Shown: positions 19,214 to 28,918, counted from the stretch's first letter. The stretch: 64,000 nt of DNA from Streptomyces sp. NBC_01116 (GCF_041435495.1 NZ_CP108644.1:5379501-5443500); one strand, 5' to 3'. The notes: generated by a model from the sequence alone, not told the origin. Translations and numbers: made by a program.

Positions 19214-20179
19214 GTGCCGAAACTGTCCGTTGTCGTACCGCTCCACAATGTCGCGCCCTATGCTCCGACCACGCTGGGCAGCCTGGCCCGCAACGCGGAC
19301 CCGGACATCGAGTTCCTGCTGGTCGATGACGCGTCCACCGACGGCACGCAGGACATCGTCGACCACTGGGCCGAGCTGCTGCCGCGCGCCCGGGTGATCC
19401 GGCACGGTACGAACGTCGGCATCGCGGCCGCCCGCAACAGCGGCATCGACGCCGCCGAGGGCGACTACCTCACCTTCCTCGACGGCGACGACTGGTACGC
19501 CCCCGGCCATCTGGACCGCATGGTGCGCGCCGCCCAGGACCTCGACTGCGACTTCGCCCGCACCGACCACGTCCAGTCCACCGGCACCACCCGGGTCGTG
19601 CGGCGCGCCCCCGCGCCCCTCCGGGACACCCTGCTGGACCCCCGCGACGGGATCGGGGCGCCCGAGCGCGAGACCATGGTCGACTACCCGTTCGTCTGGG
19701 CCGGGATCTACCACCGGCGGCTCTTCGCCGACGGCGCCCAGCGCTTCACCACCGAACTGCGCACCGCCGAGGACCGGCTGTGGATCTGGCAGCTCCATCT
19801 GCGCGCCCGCACCTACGCGGCGCTCGGGCTGTACGGCATCTTCTACCGGCGCGGGGTCACCACCTCCCTGACCCAGATCAAGGACTCCCGCCAGCTCGAC
19901 TTCTTCCCCGCCTACGACACGCTGCTCGACCAGCTGCGCACGGACCGGGACGCGGACGTCCTGCTGCCGAAGGCCGTGCGCACCTACTGCGCGATGATCG
20001 CCTTCCACAACGAGAAGGCCGACGACTACGAGCCCGCCACCGCCCGGCGGCTGCGCTCCGAGTCGGCCGCCGCGCTGGGCCGGATGCCGCAGGACGTGCT
20101 CGACCGCACCCTGACGATGATCGACGACAAGCGCGGCACGCTCCTCAGCCGTCTGCGCACCAAGCAGAAGGCCGCCTGA
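19214..20179 (+). CDS. family 2 glycosyltransferase (wall glycopolymer locus)
   Basis: A 321-residue GT2 enzyme: LSVVVPLHNVAPYAPTTLGS nucleotide-binding start, FLLVDDASTDGT, and LDGDDWYAPGH, the DxD-type metal/nucleotide motif. The C-terminal half contains YRRGVTTSLTQIKDSRQLDF, shared almost exactly with the paralogue at 27929-28918. No membrane segments, so it acts on the cytoplasmic face. The GTG start has GGCGAGGG upstream, and a TAGGTT -10-like hexamer lies at 19177. It is the first gene of a five-gene plus-strand unit (19214-26517), 4 nt before the polysialyltransferase-like gene. Confidence 0.93.
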   Translation: MPKLSVVVPLHNVAPYAPTTLGSLARNADPDIEFLLVDDASTDGTQDIVDHWAELLPRARVIRHGTNVGIAAARNSGIDAAEGDYLTFLDGDDWYAPGHLDRMVRAAQDLDCDFARTDHVQSTGTTRVVRRAPAPLRDTLLDPRDGIGAPERETMVDYPFVWAGIYHRRLFADGAQRFTTELRTAEDRLWIWQLHLRARTYAALGLYGIFYRRGVTTSLTQIKDSRQLDFFPAYDTLLDQLRTDRDADVLLPKAVRTYCAMIAFHNEKADDYEPATARRLRSESAAALGRMPQDVLDRTLTMIDDKRGTLLSRLRTKQKAA

Positions 20180-20183
20180 CCTC

Positions 20184-21554
20184 ATGCCCGTAGCCACGTC
20201 CCCACGCAAGCCCCCGCGCACCCAGATCTTCCAGGTGTCCACCCTGTACGGGGCGGCCACCCTCGCCGCCGCGCTCGACGCCGGACAGTTCGGCCGCGCC
20301 ATCGACAGCCACCGCGTCCTGCTGGTCTCCAACAACGCCGCCGTCCCCGAGACGGCCCTGCGCCTGGAGGAGATGCGCGGCTACGGCTCCCTCGCCGCCC
20401 GCTTCGACGCCGTCGTCGACTGGAACGAGGCGATCAGCCCGCACCACCCCAGCGGCTGGGGCCCCCGTTCCGAGGAGACCGTCCTGTGGCAGCGGGCCTT
20501 CCGCCTGGCCTGGGACATCGCCCCCGACGCCCCCGTCGACCTGGCCGTGGAGTCCATCCAGGTCAACCCGGCCCGCGCGCTCGCCGCGATCTTCTCCGAG
20601 AGCGCCGTGCACGTGTACGCCGACGGCCTGATGAGCTACGGCCCCACCCGCAACCGGCTGCCCCAGTCCATCGCCTGCCGCATCCGGCGCGTCCTCCACC
20701 TCGACCTGGTCACCGGCCTGCGCCCGCTCCTCCTCGCCGAGGCCGGCGTCGAACCGGAACTCGTCCCCGACGACGCCTTCCGCGCCGTCCTCGCCGAGAT
20801 CGCCGCCGCCGCCGACGGGGACAAGGGGCTCGCCGCCGCCGAAGCCGCCGCCCCCACCGCGATGCTCCTCGGCCAGTACCTCGCCGCCCTCACCATCCTC
20901 ACCCCGGAAGAGGAAGAGGACCTGCACGTGCGGATGTTGCGCGGAGCCGCCCGCGCCGGGCACACCTCCATCCTCTTCAAGCCGCACCCCACCGCCCCGG
21001 CCAGCTACTCCCGGGCCCTGGACGAGGCCGCCGCCGAGGCCGGCGTACGGCTCACCACGCTGGACGGCCCGCTGCTCGCGGAGACGCTGTACGAGCGGTG
21101 CGCGCCCACCCTGGTCGTCGGCTGCTTCTCCACCGCGATGTTCACCGCCGCCGCCTACTACGGCATCCCCGTCGCCCGCGTCGGCACCCGCCTGGTCCTC
21201 GACCGGATCACCCCGTACGAGAACAGCAACCGCGTCCCGCTGACGATCACCGACCACCTGGTGCCCGACCTCGACGCGCAGGGCCCCGGGGCCGTCCCCC
21301 CGCTGCCGCGCACCGCGCCGGACACCCTCGCCCCGCTGGTGCGGACCGTCGGCTACTGCATGCAGGCCAAGCTCAACCCCGGGCTGCGCCCCGACGCCGA
21401 GGACTGGCTGCGGGAGCGGCTCGACCCCACGACCCAGCACTACTTCAAGCGCCGCCGCCTCCAGAGCCTCACCCTGCCCGGCGGCGGCCCCCGGGGTGCG
21501 GCGGTCCGGCTGCGCCGCACCGTACGGCGCACCCGCAGCACCCTGGGCCTCTGA
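20184..21554 (+). CDS. polysialyltransferase-family (alpha-2,8-polyST-like) glycosyltransferase
   Basis: A 456-residue protein related to bacterial polysialyltransferases. The two signature elements of that family are present: an acidic-Asp-Gly motif (VYADGLMSYGP) and the HP motif (FKPHPTAP), followed by VVGCFSTAMFTAAAYYGIPV and ITPYENSNRVP. Bacterial polySTs use CMP-activated nonulosonic acids, which fits the CMP-sugar synthetase at 30527. Likely role: chain-forming transfer of Kdn or a related sugar to the wall polymer. It follows the GT2 gene by 4 nt; the same gene pair recurs, inverted, at 26598-28918. Confidence 0.88.
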   Translation: MPVATSPRKPPRTQIFQVSTLYGAATLAAALDAGQFGRAIDSHRVLLVSNNAAVPETALRLEEMRGYGSLAARFDAVVDWNEAISPHHPSGWGPRSEETVLWQRAFRLAWDIAPDAPVDLAVESIQVNPARALAAIFSESAVHVYADGLMSYGPTRNRLPQSIACRIRRVLHLDLVTGLRPLLLAEAGVEPELVPDDAFRAVLAEIAAAADGDKGLAAAEAAAPTAMLLGQYLAALTILTPEEEEDLHVRMLRGAARAGHTSILFKPHPTAPASYSRALDEAAAEAGVRLTTLDGPLLAETLYERCAPTLVVGCFSTAMFTAAAYYGIPVARVGTRLVLDRITPYENSNRVPLTITDHLVPDLDAQGPGAVPPLPRTAPDTLAPLVRTVGYCMQAKLNPGLRPDAEDWLRERLDPTTQHYFKRRRLQSLTLPGGGPRGAAVRLRRTVRRTRSTLGL

Positions 21555-21624
21555 CCCGGGGCCGGGGCGCGGACCCGGGTCGGCGTCCGACCCACAGCCC
21601 GACTCACAGAACGGCGGAACGAGC

Positions 21625-22968
21625 ATGGGCCAGACCCTCACCGGGCTGCTCACGTCAGTGCGTGCGATAGCGGGACGGCCGGGCACACCGGCCCAGGGGC
21701 GACCCGGCGGCGGACCGGACCCGGCGCTCCTGGCCGCCCTGCGGCTCTGCGGCGACCACCTCGCCGCCCTCGCCGCCGCCGGCCCCCTCACCGACGTCCG
21801 CCGCACCCGGCTCATCGCGTCGATCGGCGCCCTGACCACCGCGTGCTCCACGCCGGGCGCCGACGCGTTCGACGCGCTGCTGCGGACCGGACAACAGGCC
21901 CTGGACAGCGGGGGCGAGGACGAGGCCCGCCTCGCCCTGGCCCTCGCCGGCGAGGCGACCACCCTGCGCGCCCGCTCCAAGGGCGCCTGGCGGCTGCGCG
22001 GCAACGCCCTGGACGCGCTGGGCCGGGGCGAGGAGGCGATCACCGCGTACGGACGTCACCTCGCGCTCCAGCGGAACACCGCCGCCTCGCGCGACGTCGA
22101 ACGCCGGATCGCCACCCTCCGCGCCGCCGGGGACCGCATCGACGAGGCGCTGGCGCTGTTCCGGGAGCCGACGGGGGCCGGCACGGAGGCGTCCCGCGCC
22201 GCGGCCCGCCTCTCGCGCCACCTGCCCGCCGCCGAGGCCCGCGCCGCCTTCACCGACCTCGTCCGGCTCCGGACCGCCGAACACGGGGCCGGGGACCCGG
22301 CGGTGCGCCGGCTCGCCGCGCTCTACGCCGAGCACCGCCGCCTCTCGGACCGCGACCCGATGGGCGACCCGCTGCTGGGCGGGGCCGAGCCCATCGGCGT
22401 ACCCGGGCTGCGCCGGCTCGTCGCGGGCCGCACGGTGTGCCTGGTCGCCGACACCCCGCGCACCGCCGAGCAGGAGCGGCTGCCCGGCAGCCCGCTGGCC
22501 GCCCTGATCGGGGGCTACGACCTCGTCGTGCGCTGCGACGAGCCGCGCCACACCGCCCCCGCCGCCCGCACCGACCTGCACGCCTGCACCCTGCGCGGCG
22601 ACACCCCGTGGATGGGCCCCCGCTGGGACCGGCGGGCGGGCGCCCGGCTCGTCTTCGGCGACCCGCTCCCGCACTGGCGGCTCGCCCTGCGCAGCCGGCT
22701 CGTCCCCGGCGCCCAGGACCGCGTCGGCGACGCCACCCTGCGCCGCCCGCTGCACGACCCGGCGCTGCTGGGCGAGGAGCCCGGCGGCGCGGGACCCGCG
22801 AGCACCGCGTACACCGTGCTGCGGCTGCTCGACTTCCTGGGCACCCCGGCCCGGGTGGACCTCATCGGATTCGAGGACCCGGCGGCCCTGTCCCCGCGCG
22901 AACGGGAATGGGTCTCGACACGGACCGCGAACACGGACGACACCGCGGTGAGGATCACCCTGACATGA
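21625..22968 (+). CDS. TPR protein with sialyltransferase-like (GT29-type) C-terminal domain
   Basis: A 447-residue protein. Residues about 30-260 are Ala/Leu/Arg-rich helical repeats with TPR character (AWRLRGNALDALGRGEEAITAY). The C-terminal part begins VCLVADTPR and continues GGYDLVVRCDEPRH, TDLHACTLR and STAYTVLRLLDFLGTPARVDLIGFE, an order reminiscent of GT29 sialyltransferases (start strand, NDR-like turn, LIGFD-like strand). Donor would be CMP-Kdn/CMP-sialate. No secretion signal. It overlaps the next gene by ATGA. The domain assignment rests on motif order only, hence moderate confidence. Confidence 0.7.
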   Translation: MGQTLTGLLTSVRAIAGRPGTPAQGRPGGGPDPALLAALRLCGDHLAALAAAGPLTDVRRTRLIASIGALTTACSTPGADAFDALLRTGQQALDSGGEDEARLALALAGEATTLRARSKGAWRLRGNALDALGRGEEAITAYGRHLALQRNTAASRDVERRIATLRAAGDRIDEALALFREPTGAGTEASRAAARLSRHLPAAEARAAFTDLVRLRTAEHGAGDPAVRRLAALYAEHRRLSDRDPMGDPLLGGAEPIGVPGLRRLVAGRTVCLVADTPRTAEQERLPGSPLAALIGGYDLVVRCDEPRHTAPAARTDLHACTLRGDTPWMGPRWDRRAGARLVFGDPLPHWRLALRSRLVPGAQDRVGDATLRRPLHDPALLGEEPGGAGPASTAYTVLRLLDFLGTPARVDLIGFEDPAALSPREREWVSTRTANTDDTAVRITLT

Positions 22969-25400
22969 CACACCCCGACCCCTCGACGACACCCGGCTCC
23001 TCCACGACGCCAGGCTTCTCGGCGACCTCAGACCCCTCGACGACGGCCGGCTCCGTGTCCGCGTCCCGCGCCGCATCCACCGCCACCGCTACGGCCACGG
23101 CGACCGCAGCCGCCGACGACCGCCGCGCCGTCACCGGCAAGCGCCGGATCGCCTTCGCCGCGCACCTCGGCGGCGCGGACGAACTGCCCGGTCTCCACAC
23201 CCTCCTGCGCAGTCTCGCGCTGAGCGACCCGGCCCTCTGCGAGGACGTCGTCGTCCTGCACCCCGGCCTGCCGGACGACGCCTTCGAGGCCGCCCGCCGG
23301 CTGCACCCGCGGCTGATCCCGCGCCCGGCCGAAGGGCGCGACGACGTGTTCCGCCTCGACGGGTACGACACCGTGGTCGCGCTCACCCCCGCCATGGTCG
23401 TCCTCGGCCGGCTCGGAGCCCTGCTGAGACTCCGTACGGGCGTGGCCGCCGTGCCTCGCCCCGGACCCGACGGCGCGCCGGACCCGCGCGGCGGCGTCCC
23501 CGACGACGGGCTGCTGGTGATCCAGCGCCAGGACCTCGGCCCGGTGCCGCCCGTCGCCGGGGACGTCCCGGACGACCTCCTCGTACCCCTGGACCCCCGC
23601 GACGACTTCCGGGCGCTGCGGCTGACCGACGACCTGCCGGTCCCCGAGGACGTCGTCGTCCTGAACTTCGCGGGCGTTCCCGCGACCCGTACCGGGCTCG
23701 CCCCCGCCCAGGCCGCCCGGGACCGCTTCGATCTGGACGACGAGGAGTTCCGGGCCGCCTTCCTCGCCCTTCCCGGCGCCAAACACCCCGACCTGCTGCT
23801 GCACCTCGCGCTCCCGTTCCCCGGCGGGCGCCGGCCGCCGATCGACCTGGTCCGGCAGCTCGCCGAGATCCACCGGGGGAGCGGCCGGCACGACCGGGCC
23901 GTCGCCCTGCTGGGCGAGGCCGTCGCGGGCCGCCCCGACCTGCCGCGCTGCCACGAGACGCTCGGCGTCTGCCTGATGGCGCTGTCCCGGTACGAGGAGG
24001 CCGAGACGCACCTGCTCCTGGCGACCGCGTCACCGGACTTCGCGCCCCGCGCCTTCGGCCAACTGGCCCGGCTGGCCTGGCTGCTCGGCCGCACCGAGGA
24101 CGCCCGCGGCTATGCGCTCGCGGGCCTGGAAACGGATCCGACCGACGCCAACTGCCGTGCCTGGTTCGCCCGTACGTCCGAGCCGGCCGCAGCCGGGCGG
24201 AAGTCCGCCGGTGCCCCGCCCGGCGAACAGCTCGCCCATGTCGCCCTGTTCGCGGAGGGCGAGGAGAACGCGGGCGACAAGGTGCTGCCCGAGGCGGTCC
24301 GCGCCTGCTTCACCGCCGACACCGGCCCGGACCGCTGGCACCAGCAGCACGCGCACCTGCTGGTCGACGAGGCCTCCCTCGAACGCCTCAACGCCCGCCG
24401 GGCGGTGATCGTGGGCGGCGGCGGGCTCTTCCTCCCCGACACCGCGCCCAACGGCAACAGCGGCTGGCAGTGGAACATCCCCGACGACGTCCTCACCCGC
24501 GTCACCGCACCCCTGGCGGTCTTCGCCGTCGGCTACAACGTCTTCGACGGCCAGCGCTACCGCCGCGAGCGGTTCGCGGCCTCCCTGCGGGCCCTGGTCG
24601 AGCGGTCCGCGTTCTTCGGACTGCGCAACCACGGCTCCGTCGCCCGGGTCAGGGAACTGCTGCCCGAGTCGCTCCGCGCGAAGGTGCGCTACCAGCCCTG
24701 CCCCACCACGGTCGCCCGCCACCTCGACCCCCGCCTCGCCGAACCGGCGGAGCGCGAGGACACCGTGCTCGTCAACTGCGCCTACGACCGGGCCGGGCTC
24801 CGCTTCGGCCACGACTACGGCCACTTCCTCGCGGAGATGGCCGCGGCGATCCGGGCCGTCTCCGCTTCGGTGGAGGTCCGTTACGCCGCGCACATGCCCG
24901 CCGACGAGCGCTTCGTCGACGACCTGCGCCGGGAGCACGGCCTCACGCTCCCCGTGGAGCCCCTGTACCTGCTCACCAACGACGCCGTTCTCGACCTCTA
25001 CCGGCGCACCCGGCTGGTGATCGGGATGCGCGGGCACGCCGGGATGATCCCCTTCGGCTGCGGAACCCCCGTCATCAGCCTGGTCTCGCACCCCAAACTG
25101 GCCTACTTCCTGGCCGACATCGACCGGCCCGACTGGGGCGTCTCCGTCCATGAGCGCGCCCTCGGAGCCCGGCTCGCGGAACGGGCCCGCGCGGTCCTCG
25201 CCGACCACCCGGCGGCGGTGGCCGACGTCCACGACCGGCAGCGCCCGCTGTGGTCGGCGACCCGCGACAACCTCGCGATCCTGCGTGAACTCACCGGCCT
25301 GCCCGACCCGTTCGCCGATCCCGGCGCGGGCCGCGCGGTTCCCGGGCCCAGGTCCGCCGCCGACCGGGACCCCGCCGCCCGCCCCCGGGACCGCGCGTGA
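22965..25400 (+). CDS. glycosyltransferase-like/TPR/polysaccharide pyruvyl transferase fusion
   Basis: An 811-residue multidomain protein. After a Ser/Thr/Ala-rich start (1-60), residues about 60-280 look like a GT-A-type module (RIAFAAHLGGADELPGLHTL; YDTVVALTPAMVVLG), about 285-400 are TPR repeats (LPRCHETLGVCLMALSRYEE), and about 420-770 form a polysaccharide pyruvyl transferase domain (AVIVGGGGLFLPD, FFGLRNHGSVA, RLVIGMRGHAGMIPFGCGTP). Pyruvyl transferases add ketal pyruvate from PEP to wall or capsule sugars. The ATG overlaps the previous stop, so translation is coupled. The N-terminal module is less certain than the C-terminal one. Confidence 0.82.
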   Translation: MTHPDPSTTPGSSTTPGFSATSDPSTTAGSVSASRAASTATATATATAAADDRRAVTGKRRIAFAAHLGGADELPGLHTLLRSLALSDPALCEDVVVLHPGLPDDAFEAARRLHPRLIPRPAEGRDDVFRLDGYDTVVALTPAMVVLGRLGALLRLRTGVAAVPRPGPDGAPDPRGGVPDDGLLVIQRQDLGPVPPVAGDVPDDLLVPLDPRDDFRALRLTDDLPVPEDVVVLNFAGVPATRTGLAPAQAARDRFDLDDEEFRAAFLALPGAKHPDLLLHLALPFPGGRRPPIDLVRQLAEIHRGSGRHDRAVALLGEAVAGRPDLPRCHETLGVCLMALSRYEEAETHLLLATASPDFAPRAFGQLARLAWLLGRTEDARGYALAGLETDPTDANCRAWFARTSEPAAAGRKSAGAPPGEQLAHVALFAEGEENAGDKVLPEAVRACFTADTGPDRWHQQHAHLLVDEASLERLNARRAVIVGGGGLFLPDTAPNGNSGWQWNIPDDVLTRVTAPLAVFAVGYNVFDGQRYRRERFAASLRALVERSAFFGLRNHGSVARVRELLPESLRAKVRYQPCPTTVARHLDPRLAEPAEREDTVLVNCAYDRAGLRFGHDYGHFLAEMAAAIRAVSASVEVRYAAHMPADERFVDDLRREHGLTLPVEPLYLLTNDAVLDLYRRTRLVIGMRGHAGMIPFGCGTPVISLVSHPKLAYFLADIDRPDWGVSVHERALGARLAERARAVLADHPAAVADVHDRQRPLWSATRDNLAILRELTGLPDPFADPGAGRAVPGPRSAADRDPAARPRDRA

Positions 25401-25434
25401 CGCCCGGACCCACCCCGTCCACCCCCTGAGGACC

Positions 25435-26517
25435 ATGCCGACCACACCCCCCGCCCCCGCCGCCGATGCGCCGACGGTCCCGGAGGCGTCCCGTCCCGTC
25501 CGCGAACACCGCTACGACATCGACCTGATCCGGCTGCTCTGCTCGTTCGGCGTGATTGGCCTGCACGCCGGATCGGCCTTCGTGAACGCCGTGGGCCGCA
25601 CCGCGTCGGAGGGGCCCGGCACCTACTGGGCCGGGCTGACCGCCGATTCCGTCGGCCGCTTCGCCGTGCCCCTCTTCTTCGCCATCGCCGGCTGGGTGGT
25701 CCTGGTCGGGGCCCCGCCGAGGGACGGCGCACGGCTGCGGCGGCGCATCGTGCGGATCGTGGTGCCCCTCGCCGTCTGGACCGTGCTCTACCTCGCCTGG
25801 GGCAGGCTGCGCGGAACCAACGACGATCCGGTGGGCGAGCTGGCGCTGGACTCCGTGTTCGCCTCGGTCCGCCCCGCCTACCACCTCTGGTACCTCTACG
25901 CCTACCTCCCCGTGATCATGGTCCTGGGCCTGGTGGTGCTGGTCAGGTCGGGCAGGCGGCCGTGGGGGCTCGGCGCGGTGCTGCTGGTCCTGGCCTCCGC
26001 ACCGTCGCTCTTCGGCGACCTGGCCGAGGCCACCGGTCGCGAACTGCCCCGCTTCGGATGGGCGTTCGGCCCGTACCAGCTGATCTACGCGGTGCTCGGG
26101 GCGCTGCTGCTCGCCGCCCCGCCCGGGACGTTCGGCCGGCGGCGGCTCCCGTGGCTGCTGCTCGCGGCGGCCGGACTGGCCGGGGTGATCGCGTACCAGC
26201 ACGAGGTGCACTACGCGATCCCGTACGCCCACGTCCTGGTGGCCCTGTTCAGCTGCGGCGTCCTGATCTCCCTGCACGGCCTGCGCGTCCCGGAGCGGAT
26301 GCGCCCGGCGCTGACCCGGCTGGCCGACGCGTCGTTCGGTGCCTACCTGGCGCACGTGCTCGTGCTCGGCGTCCTCACCGACGCCTTCGTCCGGGCGGAC
26401 CTGAGCGGCCCGGTCGCCGCGGCGCTCGTGGTCGGGATCACGGTGGCCACGACGGCCCTGTCGTTCGGCGCGGCCATGCTGTGGGGCCGGGCGGGCGCGA
26501 GCAAGGTGCTGGGCTGA
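25435..26517 (+). CDS. acyltransferase family 3 integral membrane protein
   Basis: A 360-residue polytopic protein of the acyltransferase-3 family, with the early signature YDIDLIRLLCSFGVIGLHAG and about ten transmembrane helices. These proteins O-acylate surface polysaccharides, usually moving acetyl or succinyl groups across the membrane. GAGGA precedes the ATG at 25435. Last gene of the first glycopolymer unit and likely responsible for decorating the polymer. Confidence 0.88.
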   Translation: MPTTPPAPAADAPTVPEASRPVREHRYDIDLIRLLCSFGVIGLHAGSAFVNAVGRTASEGPGTYWAGLTADSVGRFAVPLFFAIAGWVVLVGAPPRDGARLRRRIVRIVVPLAVWTVLYLAWGRLRGTNDDPVGELALDSVFASVRPAYHLWYLYAYLPVIMVLGLVVLVRSGRRPWGLGAVLLVLASAPSLFGDLAEATGRELPRFGWAFGPYQLIYAVLGALLLAAPPGTFGRRRLPWLLLAAAGLAGVIAYQHEVHYAIPYAHVLVALFSCGVLISLHGLRVPERMRPALTRLADASFGAYLAHVLVLGVLTDAFVRADLSGPVAAALVVGITVATTALSFGAAMLWGRAGASKVLG

Positions 26518-26597
26518 CCGCCCCGCGCACCTGCCGCGCCCACCGGGAGGGGCGCTCCTCGGCCTTCCGGTCGCTCCTCGGCCTCCCCGGTCGCTCC

Positions 26598-27932
26598 TCA
26601 GCCCCGGCCGTTCCGCAACGCCCTGGCCCGCCGGGCCACCCGGCGCAGGGCCGGGCTGGAGCGCAGGAACGCCAGCCGGGCCGGGACCACGCCGGGAAGC
26701 GCGAGCGAGGCCAGGCGGCGGCGCTTGAAGTAGCGCCAGATGCGGTCGTCCAGGTGCGTGGACAGGTAGCGCTCGGCGGCCGGGCGCAGATCGGGGCGGA
26801 CCCTCGGCCGCATCGCGAAGCCGACAGCGGCGAGCAGCCCGTCCAGCTCCGCACCGGCGTACGGCGGCTGCGCGGCGACCGCCTCCGCGTCACCGATCCC
26901 CGGCAGCAGGGCGTCGGCGAGCGTCGCCGGTATCCGCTCGGCGTTCTCGTACGGGGTCAGACGCTCCAGGAGGAGCCCCGTGCCGACGGCCGCCACCGGG
27001 AGGCCGTGGAACCGGGCCGCTCCGAACAGCGCGGCCGAGGTGCAGCCGACGACCAGCGCGGGCCGCAGCCGATGCATCAGCACGTCGGCAGGTACGGGCA
27101 ACGGGCCCTCCAGTACGGTCAGTTCGACGCCCAGCCGGTCCGCCTCGGCGTGCAGCGCCGCCGGGTCCTCCCACGGCGCGTACGGGTCCGGCGCGAACAC
27201 CAGCCGGCGGTGGCCGAGGGCGGCGGCCCCGCGCACCATCTCCAGCCGCAGCCCCGCCTCCTCGGCCGCCGGGATCAGCCCGGCCCCGGCGAGGGCCTGC
27301 CCGAGCAGCAGCGCGGGTGCCTCGACGGCGGGCAACTCCACCTCCGCGTCCGCCAGTTCACCGACGACCTTGGTGATCGCCTCGGCGGGAACGGTCCGCG
27401 GCTCCACCCCGTACTCGCCCAGCAGCAGCAGGCGCGCCCCCGGGACCAGGTCCGGATGGAGCAGCCGCCGCACCCGGACCCCGGTCAGCGGGGGGATCTT
27501 CTCCCCGGTCGGGCCGTAGCCGCCGGGCCCCTCCGCGTACACGTCGACCGGGGCGCCGGCGAAGACCTGGGTGAGGGCGCGGGCGGGACCGGTGTGCGGG
27601 GAGTCCACGACCAGCTCCAGCTCCTCGTCGCCGAGACCCCAGGCGCGCCGGAAGTGGCGCTCCCACAGGGGGGCGTCGTCGGCCCGGGGCGTCCAGGCGG
27701 CCGGGTGGAAGGGGAAGACCGCGTCGTTCCACGAGAGGACCTCGTCGAACCGGGCGCGCAGCCGCTCGAAACCGGCGGTCTCCGACACGTCGGCGACGGT
27801 CTCGGGAGTCGGCCCCGTCCGGGACAGCAGCAGGATCCGGCGGTCGGGCTCGATGAAGCAGCCCGCGTCGATCGCCGCGGCGAGCAGCACCGTCGCGGTG
27901 GTCGAGGAGGCGTGGAAGATCCGGATGGTCAT
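26598..27932 (-). CDS. polysialyltransferase-like paralogue with altered HP motif
   Basis: A 444-residue paralogue of the protein at 20184-21554, sharing the start, the central ALVVGCTSAALFGAARFHGL and LTPYENAERIP segments, and the C-terminal YFKRRRLASLALPG. The acidic-Gly motif is kept (VYAEGPGGYGP), but FKPHPTAP is replaced by FAPDPYAP, so the histidine implicated in catalysis in bacterial polySTs is missing. It may be inactive, regulatory or of different specificity. It overlaps the upstream GT2 gene by ATGA. Confidence 0.82.
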   Translation of the reverse strand: MTIRIFHASSTTATVLLAAAIDAGCFIEPDRRILLLSRTGPTPETVADVSETAGFERLRARFDEVLSWNDAVFPFHPAAWTPRADDAPLWERHFRRAWGLGDEELELVVDSPHTGPARALTQVFAGAPVDVYAEGPGGYGPTGEKIPPLTGVRVRRLLHPDLVPGARLLLLGEYGVEPRTVPAEAITKVVGELADAEVELPAVEAPALLLGQALAGAGLIPAAEEAGLRLEMVRGAAALGHRRLVFAPDPYAPWEDPAALHAEADRLGVELTVLEGPLPVPADVLMHRLRPALVVGCTSAALFGAARFHGLPVAAVGTGLLLERLTPYENAERIPATLADALLPGIGDAEAVAAQPPYAGAELDGLLAAVGFAMRPRVRPDLRPAAERYLSTHLDDRIWRYFKRRRLASLALPGVVPARLAFLRSSPALRRVARRARALRNGRG

Positions 27933-28918
27933 GCGGCCGAGGCCCCCTTCGCGGCGACCGGACGGCGGCGCAGCCTGCGCACCCGGGTCGCTCGTGTCAC
28001 GTCCATGGCGTCGAGAGCCTCGTCCAGCAGCCGCTGCGGCAGGCGACCCAGGGCCGCCGCGCCGCGCGACCTCAGTTCGCGGGCCACGGCCGGTTCGAAT
28101 GTGTCGAGGGAGCCCAGATGGTGGGCGATGACCGCGCAATACGTGCGTACGGCCTTCGGCAGCAGAGCGTCCGCGTCACGGTCGGCGGCCGTCTCGGCGA
28201 CCACCTGGTCGAAAGCGCGCAGGAAATCGAGCTGGCGCACATCGCCGATCTGGGTCAGCGACGTGGCGACCCCGCGCCGGTAGAAATGGCTGAGCGTGCC
28301 CAGGGTGGCGAAGGAATCCGCCTCCCGGTGCAGCCGCCAGATCCACGGCCGGTCCTCGGCCGTGCGCAGCCCGTCGGTGAAGTGCAGCAGCCCGCGGTCC
28401 AGCAGCCGCCGGTGGTAGAGGCCCGCCCAGGCGAACGCGTAGTCCACCGACGTGGTGCGGTGGGCGGGCAGGATCGCGGCCCGGGGGTCGCTCACCACTC
28501 CGTGCGGCCCGTGCGGCACCCGGCGTACGGTCCGGGACCTGCCGTGTGCCTGGACGTGGTCGGTGCGCACGAAGTCGCAGCCCAGCGCCTCGGTCCGGGC
28601 CACCAGCCGCTCGTAGTGCCCGGGGGCCAGCCAGTCGTCGCCGTCCAGGAAGGCGATGTACTCGCCGCGGGCGGCCTCCAGACCGGTGTTGCGGGCGGTC
28701 GCCAGACCGCTGTTCACCTCGTGCCGCAGAGCGACGGCCCCCGGGATCTCGCCGGCGGCCCGGTGCAGCAGCCGGGGTGTCCCGTCGGTCGAACAGTCGT
28801 CGACGAGAAGGAATTCGAAGTCCTCGCGGGCGTTGGCCCGCAGACTTCTGAGGGTGTCGGGCGCGTAGGCCTGCACGTTGAAGAACGGCACGATGACGGA
28901 GAGCTTAACCACGCGCAT
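27929..28918 (-). CDS. family 2 glycosyltransferase, paralogue of 19214-20179
   Basis: A GT2 enzyme of about 329 residues with LSVIVPFFNVQAYAPDTLRS, FLLVDDCSTDGTP and LDGDDWLAPGH, plus the shared C-terminal segment YRRGVATSLTQIGDVRQLDF. It forms a two-gene minus-strand operon with the polyST-like gene, an inverted duplicate of the pair at 19214-21554. The start is ambiguous between GTG 28921, ATG 28918 and GTG 28912; none has a clear ribosome-binding site. Confidence 0.9.
   Translation of the reverse strand: MRVVKLSVIVPFFNVQAYAPDTLRSLRANAREDFEFLLVDDCSTDGTPRLLHRAAGEIPGAVALRHEVNSGLATARNTGLEAARGEYIAFLDGDDWLAPGHYERLVARTEALGCDFVRTDHVQAHGRSRTVRRVPHGPHGVVSDPRAAILPAHRTTSVDYAFAWAGLYHRRLLDRGLLHFTDGLRTAEDRPWIWRLHREADSFATLGTLSHFYRRGVATSLTQIGDVRQLDFLRAFDQVVAETAADRDADALLPKAVRTYCAVIAHHLGSLDTFEPAVARELRSRGAAALGRLPQRLLDEALDAMDVTRATRVRRLRRRPVAAKGASAA

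Noticed and set aside
25962..28283. 773-codon plus-strand open frame across the acyltransferase and polyST genes
   Set aside because: Out-of-frame with two recognised proteins on opposite strands; no homologous segments.
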